Positions 41,145 through 48,266 of a stretch of DNA of 48,266 nt are shown here, one piece after another; the first letter of the stretch is position 1; every line of letters starts with the position of its first letter. This DNA is from Symbiodinium natans (taxonomy: Eukaryota > Sar > Dinophyceae > Suessiales > Symbiodiniaceae). The stretch spans positions 1-48,266 of the forward strand of contig CAJNDS010000956.1 in the NCBI GenBank assembly GCA_905221605.1, read 5' to 3'. The notes under the pieces are model-generated. The model did no database searches and was not told the DNA's origin. It saw nothing but the letters and a program-made list of their open reading frames with translations. Position numbers and translations under genes: made by a program.

Positions 41145-41210
41145 TGTGGCAGCTGCACTGCTTCCAGATGCAAGCAGCACACCAAGCAAAGCAAGCGGAC
41201 ACCGCAACAT
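39945..41210 (-). CDS. Secreted ricin-like/discoidin-like lectin, array copy 6, poly-Ala expanded
   Basis: 421 residues from MLRCPLALLGVLLASG: signal peptide, a greatly lengthened poly-alanine linker encoded by a GCA repeat, ricin-like segment, discoidin-like domain and Ala-rich helical end. The frame is intact and sequence otherwise follows copies 4 and 5. Its SRCR partner is destroyed by YR-1. If lectin and SRCR are exons of one gene, this copy makes at most a truncated product. Confidence 0.7.
41077..41143. repeat. (GCA)n microsatellite within the lectin ORF
   Basis: About 22 GCA units coding poly-Ala on the minus strand; other lectin copies have only three or four at this point. The total length stays in frame. 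Confidence 0.95.
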
Positions 41211-41229
41211 CCAGCAATGAAAATGAGTA

Positions 41230-42090
41230 GCTGAATGAATCTGTCCTGAGGTCTGGCTCTGCGGTCGACACCTAGGCATCAATGCAAGGAAAACGAGCGA
41301 CGCTGACTCGCCAGTGAACACTGCACAAGCAGGCAAGTCGTATTGCAACGCCCGCCTCTGCGCCAAACCTACTCTCCAGAACCCCGTATGCACAACACAA
41401 GGGGGAGGGGCGCGCCGACCTTTTGCAGGAAACGCCAGGCAACAGTCAAGAGACACACGAGCACTACACGACGCAGAGAATCAGAGATGCAAACGACTCT
41501 CTTTTTGGGTTGACTTCGTCCTGCTCGCACCTGCCTTCAAAGTTTGCGCAGGGCGGGCGGGTGTTTCGCAAGGAGTGCCAATAAGGCTCGGGGCTCAGCT
41601 CAGCCTATCTCACAGCTTCGAGCAGCCCCTCGCTGCAGCACTGCGCCGCTTCTGTGCTCTTACGTGTCTACGCGCACAAGTGCTCTACACGCCAACTGGC
41701 CCATCTAAGCCCCGGCCCACTACCCAGCTGCTCAGCAACCAGGGTGGGTGGGCGGTTCTGCAGTCAAGGCTACAGCGTGAACAAACCGACAGTGTGTTCA
41801 AACTCAACTCAAGCACGCACACATACAACGTACCACATATGGTCATATGGAGGAGTAGGTATGGAGAGAGGGCCGGTGTTCTGCCAAACCCAACCGAACC
41901 GGGAACACCAACCCAACCCTCTTTGCGGCGGGAGGGCGGGGCAAAATTCTGAACAAACAAGCAGATTGGTTGACCACCTGGAAAGCTTGAGGGTCAACGC
42001 TTGAACGCGCAGCACAACATGTGCAACATGCGTGTTCGCATCGGAAGCAGAGTCAATCAAACGAGAAAATGTCAACACTGCAGGTGACTC
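41230..42090. other. Intergenic sequence without an assignable gene
   Basis: The first 110 bp continue the lectin upstream region. The rest has three G-rich patches (about 41549, 41744 and 41931) of the type seen in YR-element spacers, so further solo remnants may be present, but their ends could not be defined. Confidence 0.5.
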
Positions 42091-42570
42091 AACACGCAGA
42101 AACGCATAAACAGCCCGACTGGCGCCGAAGGGCAAAGCACGCACACGGAAGACTTTCGGAGCCTTGGCTGATGCATCCCAGCAAGCTACGTAGCTCGCCC
42201 ACGACGACTGCGGCGCTATGCACAATTGCCGGTAGGCGCTCTTCAAATCGAAGGTGCGGCCCATCATGGTTTGATGGCCACAGTTCGCCAGCAGACTTAG
42301 GCACAACGCCACTACTTGGCCCGTGGCGTGCGGCTTGGGTGACTCTGAGACCTGCACTGTGGCATTCACGCCACTCATGGAGTAATCATCGATCACTCGC
42401 ATTTTGGAGCCTTGCATTATGCCAAACCTTCGGCTAATGACTGCGTGATCCTCGAGCTCTGACAGAGGGATGGGGCCCTCCAGCCACCCGGCGTCTCTCT
42501 CTTCTAGAGTCTTCTTGAGGACAGCCTCGTCCAGCTCTCCAAGAGGCTTGACATTTTGGAGCACCTCCTC
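42091..42570 (-). pseudogene. Reverse transcriptase fragment
   Basis: Matches the RT entry region of YR-3 Pol in layout: AGWLEGPIPLSEL, then SRRFGIMQGSKMRVIDDYS, TFDLKSAYRQL with the first catalytic Asp, and LPFGASRAVYAFLRV. Homology ends before the YxDD box, and the upstream part continues only in another frame. It is a dead fragment of a related element, not part of YR-4, which is on the other strand. Confidence 0.8.
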
Positions 42571-42835
42571 CCTGGCTTTTCCTCTGGGGCGTTCGGCCGC
42601 GCACGGAGCGCAACCATTCGCCGACTACGGCCACAAGAAAATTCTCCCTTAAGACAAGAAGCCTCTGCGAGTTATCGTGAATCAGTGGCAACTAGCTCAC
42701 GCGAGCATGCTACCTGCCTTTCTGACTTGAGCAGTACAACGCACGGCACACAAGCCACTTACTTCGGCCCGTCCACACAGGTGGACTCACACTGCGTCTC
42801 ATGTGAAGGAGTTATCATTCTGCTACGCGCCATGA
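42571..42835. other. Degenerate upstream part of the RT fragment
   Basis: A frame-shifted stretch (about 42600-42690) still encodes RLLVLREN-like sequence resembling the KRLLVFEEML region of YR-3 Pol. Nothing else is recognised. Confidence 0.35.
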
Positions 42836-42985
42836 CGACACTCTGCAAGCCTTTTACAGATTTGTTGGCGGTCCGACGGGGTTGCCGTGCCCAGCGCAAG
42901 TCAGCAGCAGCGACTCCTGCGGCGCACAGAATACGTCGTCTCCTGCTGACATGGAGCACAACTCCGACACCTGCAACCGGCCAAG
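42836..42985 (-). pseudogene. SRCR relic
   Basis: About 150 bp matching the 3' end of the SRCR ORF (SAGDDVFCAPQESLLLTCAGHGNP), with an internal deletion. Further evidence that the array once extended to the right. Confidence 0.8.
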
Positions 42986-43351
42986 GCACTGTAGGCTCCT
43001 ATAGGCCCTACACTTCTGAGCAATTTCGTTACCAAGCATCCACACACTGTCATGCACTCATGCACTGTCTCCCAATCTTCTCGCACACATATCAAGAGAG
43101 TCGTCATGGAGCCAGTGACATGATAACTCTTTCACTTGGGCTAACAGTGAGTCCACACTTGGACGAGCCTAAACAACTCGCAAGTTCCACGCGTCTGTGA
43201 GCGCCTGCTTGTGTTGGGGTAGTGCAGTTGCACGTGTTGATGTGCCGTTCTCTGCAAGATTGTGACATCACAGCTTGCGAGTAGAATCAAGTAGAGGAGG
43301 TAGCGCCCTTTTAGCATTTTGCTTTTAGTGTGCTCTCGCCGTAGCTGGCGC
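42986..43351. other. Unassigned sequence upstream of YR-4 recombinase
   Basis: The left end (A1) of YR-4 should lie here, but without its partner repeat in the window the boundary cannot be set. Confidence 0.4.
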
Positions 43352-45497
43352 ATGGCTGTGCTCCGCCCGTCGGGCGAGATCTCAAGTTCAATTTTGCAAA
43401 GTGCATGCGCAAGTGGTGCCATGGCCGGCATTACTGCAGGCTCTTCGGCAGCCTCTGACGGTCAAGAAGGGGGTCCAGGGGAGAGCGCTCCAGTGGAGAG
43501 CGACGCGGATACAGAACCGGAAAGTGCAGAAGGTGACAAAGGCATCAGAGTGTTCGACCGCTTGGACGATCTTGAGCCTGAAAGCTCACCGCCGCCGAGA
43601 GTTCAGCCAGGCATCGTACAGCATGCAGCAATTGATGCCTTCAGCAGGATGGGCAAGCTTACCTCCATCCAAATGCCTTGGGAGTCCCCTTCTGTAAGCG
43701 CAATCTTCAGCGATCTGTCTGCAACTCTCCAGCCGAGCCTTGCAGCATGTTGGCCCGGCAATGTGCAAAATGTGCCGGCAGTGCAGCCTCAGATCGAAAA
43801 CATTAAGCCTGCAGTGGACGTTAATTTTGTAACTGCACAAGGTCCAGTTTTTGCCAAAGTAGTCAAATCGCGGCAAGGCGTCACCCCGCAACAGAAGCGC
43901 CAGCGGGATTGGTTAAAGGCAGTCAACATTTGGACAGACGTGTGTGTCAGGTTCAGGCGTGAGTGTGAGCCAGGCTTGGCAGCAAAAGATGTTCCAGAGC
44001 AGGCTGCGTTCAGAGAAGCTGTCTTTGCAAATGTCGAGGCTTGCCTTGGGGTTAAGTCTCCACTGACCGTACTGAAGCGTGCTCGTAGCTTCTCAGCGTG
44101 GCTGGCGGGATGCCGTGCTGCCTGACTACAGCGGACCGCTCTCTGAGGCCAATGCGTGGCGTTATGTTTCGCAGCTAAAGGATATGGAAGCAGCGCCGAC
44201 GAAAGCCGAGGCCTTTCTAAGCTCGGCCAGGTTTGCCCATTTTGTCCTGGGGTTTAATTTGGCTTTGGTTGTTGATAGTAAGCGCGTGAAAGGGGTAGCG
44301 CAGCAAATGTTTGCGGGAAAGGAAGCCCTCAAACAAGCACTACCGCTGTCAGTACATCAGGTGCTGCAGCTGCATCAAGGTTTAGCAGATGTGTCTCGTC
44401 ACCTCGTCGACAGGGCGATGTGTGCTTACGTCTTGATTGCCTTATACGGAAGAGCAAGACATTCTGACCTCGAGCAGATTTCGTCCATCAAGCATGATCA
44501 TGACAAGTATGGTGGGTTCCTCGAAATCCTGACTAGAAAGCATAAAGGTGCCAAATCAGCACAAAAGAAGAGCAAGTTTTTGCCCATCCTTGTGCCGGCC
44601 ATTGGCGTCCACGGAAAGCCGTGGATGCATTTGCTCGTTGATGTGTTTCAGAGGTTGAGCTTGCCTGTTGACGGTGCTATTGACGGGCCAGTCCTGCCTG
44701 CGCCGCGTGACAGTGGAGGCGAGGAGTTCTCGTGCCGGGCAATTGAGTCTGGTGAGGTGACTGCTTTCCTACGGCAGTTCCTTGGTTTACCAGCGCCAGT
44801 AGCGGGCGAACGGGGCGTCTCTTCTCACTCCTTGAAAGCTACTTGCCTCAGTTGGGTCAACAAATACGGTGTGTCAGATCGCACGCAGACGGTGCTGGGA
44901 AGACATTGCAAGTGCGCTTCCACTGCTGATGCCGTGTACGCTAGAGACATGTGTGTCGGTCCCACGCGCGAGCTGCAGCGCATTATTGAAGCCATAGCCG
45001 GTGGAGATTTCCGACCCGATGAAGCTAGGTCTAGATACTTCAGGTTTCCGCCTCGGCCACCGTCCCCCGTTGCTGAGGTGTTGGAGAACCAGCGCAAGGA
45101 CGAGGAGAGTGTGCAATCTGCAGCAGCAGAGTTGGAGGAAGGTGAAGCTAGCGAGCCGGAGGAGCCATTTTCGTTGAGCCCCGCGTGTGGAGCCAGCGAG
45201 CAAGACGACTCCTCTTCTTCCTCGTCCGACGATGGCTGCAGCAGCAGTGATGAAGAGGATCAGCCTCCGCCAGCTAAGGCCCAGCGCTTGCGTGGGCGCG
45301 CGCCAGTGAATGCAGACGCCCAGGTTTGGTGGGTGCATCGCAGGTCCAAGATGCTGCATCTGGTGAATGGCCAGAAAGCCACGCCTGATGAGGAGCAGAT
45401 CTTTGCGTGTGGGCGATCTGTGTCTAGGATGTTCCGGCCTGCTGAAGACGCAGATGTGCGGGGTCCTGTGTGCAACACATGCGCAAAGAACGCGTGA
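43352..45497 (+). pseudogene. YR-4 tyrosine recombinase, frameshifted near 44103
   Basis: Starts MAVLRPSGEISSS. The N-terminal 250 residues (acidic linker, then WLKAVNIWTDVCVRF as a likely core-binding region) run to a stop at 44125. The catalytic part is one frame over from about 44103: one extra base, or two missing, within GCGTGGCTGGCGGG. Catalytic candidates are GRARHSD (R near 44451), H with Lys at +3 (SHSLKATCLSW, H codon 44826), LGRHC and VYARDM (Tyr codon 44937). It has an acidic Ser/Asp-rich tail and a Cys-containing end (CNTCAKNA). This could be a real inactivating mutation, a sequencing error or programmed frameshifting. Confidence 0.8.
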
Positions 45498-45913
45498 ACG
45501 AAAGGAGCAGTTGCAAAAGCAAATCCCATGAAGTGGGTGCCTCTGTGCAGGAGTGGAGAAGCTCAGGTGCACAGAGTGCGCGGCACTATTTGTGCTCTTC
45601 TTCTGTTATGTGACAGGAGATTCAGGGAGAAGGTCTCAGCTCAGAAAGTTTTGGCTGAGCTGTCATGCGAGCGCTTGCGCTGAGATGTTGTAGATTTTTC
45701 TTGTGCGCGCTGACATGTCTGCTAAGAGAAGTCAGGATGCATGTGATCTGAGTTGGACTGTCGTGTTGTTAATCGAGCCTGAGAGAGCGCGTCTGTGCAT
45801 AGGTTAGGGCCGGGTAGGTCTGCGCGTCTGCTTGTGAGTTGCCCGATTCTGCTAGTTCGCGTGCTCAAGCTGTCTTTGGTGTGTCAGAAGCCTTGTCGGA
45901 AGTTTGCCTTGCC
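45498..45913. other. YR-4 recombinase-Gag intergenic region
   Basis: 416 bp with no gene. GCTGAG and GCGC words recur, as in a leader. The frame of Gag is open upstream to 45839 without an ATG. Confidence 0.45.
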
Positions 45914-47107
45914 ATGTCCAGCCTTATCGAGAGTGAGCACCACTTCAACCAGCGCTGCGCTGAGGTGGGCCTGACCCCGACGACCATCAATGCCTTGAAC
46001 CGGCTCGACCTTAAGTCTTTGGCGCGTCTCGGGTACTCGGTGGGTCAACCTGGGCAGCCTTTACCCGAAGCCACATTGGCGTCTTGGTTAGAGTCCAACT
46101 TCGGGCATGCGACGGTGGGGGAGCATTCTGCGCTCAAGCGTCTCATCTTTGAAGGGCAGACCTTGATTCTTGCCGAGTTAAAAGAGCAGGTGACCCACCC
46201 GGACCGGCAGACGGCCAAGCCAGTCCCAGCGGCGGAGAGACAACGTCGAATGGAAATTCTCAAGGCCAGGCTGGTGGGGCTCCATGTCAGTGAGTCGCTC
46301 GAGCCCGGCCACGCGCTTCTTGACTTGGCTGCCAAAATGGAACAAGAGAACCAGATCCAGTTCATCCCGCCCGAGAAGTGTGTGTCGCGGCTCCACGAGG
46401 TCATGAATGTCAAGACGCCAACTAAGATCGTGGAATTGGAAGCGTCGCGATTAGTTGTTAAAGAGGAGAGTGCGGGGCTGGAACAGCCCGCGTCGAGCGC
46501 TTTGCAGCTCCAAGACGCGCTCCGGCGTCGCGGCCTGGCCTTGGTGTTTGCTCAGTCGTGCAGCTGGGGCAGCTATGAGAAGTATGTTTGCAAACTGTTT
46601 GGTCACCTTGCGCGTGACCCGCCGCCAGGCATGGCAAGGTGCTCCGTATCGCAGCTCGCCGAGGCCGACCGGCAGTGCTGGGTGCGCCTTATCCAGATGG
46701 GAATCAGTCCGCGCAAGCGTCCCGACGGCACCTACCCCCTTGACGAGGAGCTGGCAAAGGTTCTGGAATCTTACGAGGTGTCGTTCACTCTGCAGCCACG
46801 CCTTGCCAAGGACGCCCCGTCCAAGCGTTCGGGAAGAGGCTCAGGAAGTGACAAGAAGAGACAGCATGTGGACAATCATACTGGTCATGGCAAGCAGAAG
46901 TTCTTGAAGCCTGGCGGTGGAAAAGGCGCCGGCAGAGAGCCTCGTCTCCCCAAGGAATTTGTCGCGGCCGGAGCAGTGGGCACAACCCCGGATGGATCTG
47001 AGATTTGCTTTGGCTACAGCCTCAACAAGTGTACTGCCAAGGATTGTAAGCGTGCCCATGTATGCGCAAAATGCTTTGGTGCGCATCCGCTCAAGGAGCA
47101 CAAGTGA
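45914..47107 (+). CDS. YR-4 Gag-like protein with CCCH finger
   Basis: 397 residues from MSSLIESEHHFNQRC. Two helical regions are separated by a charged linker, followed by a basic Gly/Lys-rich segment (about 310-350). A C-terminal C-X7-C-X4-C-X3-H finger (CFGYSLNKCTAKDCKRAH) and a shortened CAKCFGAH knuckle match the Gag of YR-2. The gene ends in TGA (47105-47107), and the Pol frame continues without shift. Confidence 0.75.
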   Translation: MSSLIESEHHFNQRCAEVGLTPTTINALNRLDLKSLARLGYSVGQPGQPLPEATLASWLESNFGHATVGEHSALKRLIFEGQTLILAELKEQVTHPDRQTAKPVPAAERQRRMEILKARLVGLHVSESLEPGHALLDLAAKMEQENQIQFIPPEKCVSRLHEVMNVKTPTKIVELEASRLVVKEESAGLEQPASSALQLQDALRRRGLALVFAQSCSWGSYEKYVCKLFGHLARDPPPGMARCSVSQLAEADRQCWVRLIQMGISPRKRPDGTYPLDEELAKVLESYEVSFTLQPRLAKDAPSKRSGRGSGSDKKRQHVDNHTGHGKQKFLKPGGGKGAGREPRLPKEFVAAGAVGTTPDGSEICFGYSLNKCTAKDCKRAHVCAKCFGAHPLKEHK

Positions 47108-47203
47108 TGGTTAGGGGCTGAGAAGAAGCTCGAAGGGGGAGCCAGTGACAGCTGCGTCTCCTGTGGCGTAGTTGGAGGCTCGGGCCCTGAAGCTTCGCGA
47201 CGC

Positions 47204-48266
47204 ATGGCGTCTGCAGTAGGTCTTCCTGCAGGGGTGCGGGTGCTGTGTCAGAGTCGGCCGCCTGACTCCGAGATTGGGGTGAGTCTGCAGCAAAGCCTGT
47301 CAGATTCAAGTGCAAGGGATGTGTATGATGCACCTGCGAAGTCTGGTGTCATCGTCGCAACAGCCGCGTCGTGTGCAAGTGCAGTTGATGCCACGCCTGG
47401 GACTAGTCCTGCGTATGAACCTTGCGTAAGTCAGGGTCAGCAGTGTGTCTCGCCAATTTTGTGTTGTGCCGAGGTGGAATCGAGTCCGCAGCGACCTATA
47501 TCGGATTCGTCTCAGCTGGATGTCGCCATCACGCCTGCAAAGCCAGGTGTCGTCGGAAAGGGCGAGAGTCGGTGTGTCCCGCCAATTTTGCGTGGTCCCG
47601 AGGTGGGGGCCGGTCTGCAGCGAAGCCTGTTGGCTCCAGGAGATGTCTCCGTTCCCGATGAAGTGATCTGGCCTTCGCAACAGGATTGCATGGATCCCGA
47701 TTCCATTGAGGTGTGCTCGAGTCAGTCTGAAAGCGACCCTGAAGCTCTTACTGACCAGTGTGATCCGCCAAGTACACTTCCTTCTGCAGTGTTGCCTTCT
47801 CCGTGTGATGCATGCGCAGATTCAGATGCTAACCAGTTCGTCGGCAAGTTCGGCCTGTGTGACCCACAGCCAGGGGGGTCGACTAGTTGCGTCGTTGAGG
47901 GTTCTTCAGCTTCAGGTTCCTCTGGATGGCAAGCGTACCCAGTCGTGGTCGAGGTATTTGCGGGCACCGCACGCGTGACGGCTTGCCTAAAAGGGTTCGG
48001 TGTGCAGGGTGCTTTTGGGGTCGATGTTGATGTCTCCAAGGCGTGCTCTAAATGCATCCAGCTCGACCTCACCACTGTTGAGGGCAGAGAGTTGCTATTC
48101 ACTTGGCTACGGTCGCCCAGAGTCATAGGCGTTTTCATGGCGCCGCCGTGCGGTACTGCGTCGCAGGCAAGAAAGGAAGGAGATGGAGGCCCTCCTCCGT
48201 TGCGTTCCGCGCAATGGCCCGATGGGCTGCCCGGATTGAGCCAAGTTGATGAGTTCAGAGTCTCTA
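47204..48266 (+). CDS. YR-4 Pol, N-terminal part: methyltransferase-like domain (runs off window)
   Basis: Open to the window end (354 codons from the ATG at 47204, and open back to the Gag TGA). The first 245 residues are Ser/Pro/Cys-rich with repeated elements (PPILRGPEVG, SPILCCAEVE). From about 47942 a divergent cytosine-methyltransferase-like fold begins: EVFAGTARVTA (motif I-like), FGVDVD, LDLTTVEGRELL, and APPCGTASQAR with the PPC of motif IV. RT should follow beyond the edge. Confidence 0.75.
   Translation, partial: MASAVGLPAGVRVLCQSRPPDSEIGVSLQQSLSDSSARDVYDAPAKSGVIVATAASCASAVDATPGTSPAYEPCVSQGQQCVSPILCCAEVESSPQRPISDSSQLDVAITPAKPGVVGKGESRCVPPILRGPEVGAGLQRSLLAPGDVSVPDEVIWPSQQDCMDPDSIEVCSSQSESDPEALTDQCDPPSTLPSAVLPSPCDACADSDANQFVGKFGLCDPQPGGSTSCVVEGSSASGSSGWQAYPVVVEVFAGTARVTACLKGFGVQGAFGVDVDVSKACSKCIQLDLTTVEGRELLFTWLRSPRVIGVFMAPPCGTASQARKEGDGGPPPLRSAQWPDGLPGLSQVDEFRVS

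Larger units (their letters stand above)
43352..48266 (+). mobile_element. YR-4: partial tyrosine-recombinase retroelement running off the right edge
   Basis: Recombinase (43352-45497), Gag (45914-47107) and the beginning of Pol (47204 onward) occur in the same order as in YR-1 and YR-2 but on the plus strand. CCCH-type Gag and HxxK recombinase place it closer to YR-2 than to YR-1. Start coordinate is that of the first gene, not of the element end. Confidence 0.85.

Overview
The window looks like nuclear DNA of a dinoflagellate (Symbiodiniaceae-like). This is inferred from gene content, since no species marker was found. The evidence is tandem near-identical copies of a secreted lectin/SRCR gene pair, long AG, AC and GCA microsatellites, G-rich runs, and retroelements whose Pol proteins join cytosine-methyltransferase-like domains to reverse transcriptase (RT). 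No rRNA, tRNA, CRISPR or bacterial operon was seen.

Layout. 1-1715 is low-complexity DNA. 1716-18888 is a minus-strand tandem array (unit about 3.25-3.3 kb where intact). Each unit holds a ricin-like plus discoidin-like lectin ORF followed by a two-domain SRCR ORF. Copies 4 and 5 (11999-14391 and 15247-17636) look intact; the others carry deletions or insertions. The array resumes at 38766 and ends near 41230.

The sixth SRCR copy is split at 18888/38766 by 19.9 kb of mobile DNA. This DNA is three tyrosine-recombinase (YR) retroelements nested inside one another, all on the minus strand. YR-1 (18889-38765) sits in the SRCR gene. YR-2 (27229-38163) sits in the recombinase gene of YR-1. YR-3 (32306-36626) sits in the recombinase gene of YR-2. 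Removing each insert closes the interrupted gene in frame with no lost base. Each element is bounded by split direct repeats in the order A1 - genes - B1 A2 - spacer - B2, and the B1/A2 junction reads like the joined ends of a circle. A 1.1-kb Mutator-like insert with a 9-bp target duplication also splits the RT of YR-1.

The gene order of YR-1 and YR-2, and of a fourth element running off the right edge on the plus strand (YR-4, from about 43352), is recombinase - Gag - Pol. Pol follows Gag in the same frame after a single stop codon in all three. YR-1 Pol is DNMT3-like methyltransferase - RT - RNase H. YR-3 has lost Gag and recombinase and encodes a methyltransferase remnant, a predicted TET/JBP-like 2-oxoglutarate/Fe(II) dioxygenase, RT and RNase H in one frame. 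YR-4 Pol begins with another methyltransferase-like domain.

Three smaller insertions in the array (4052-5704, 8277-8680, 39402-39740) share a G-quadruplex-type run and a right-terminal stem-loop followed by 9 nt. Two of them have the size expected for solo remnants of such elements. Boundaries come from comparing repeated copies by eye; no alignment program or database search was run.
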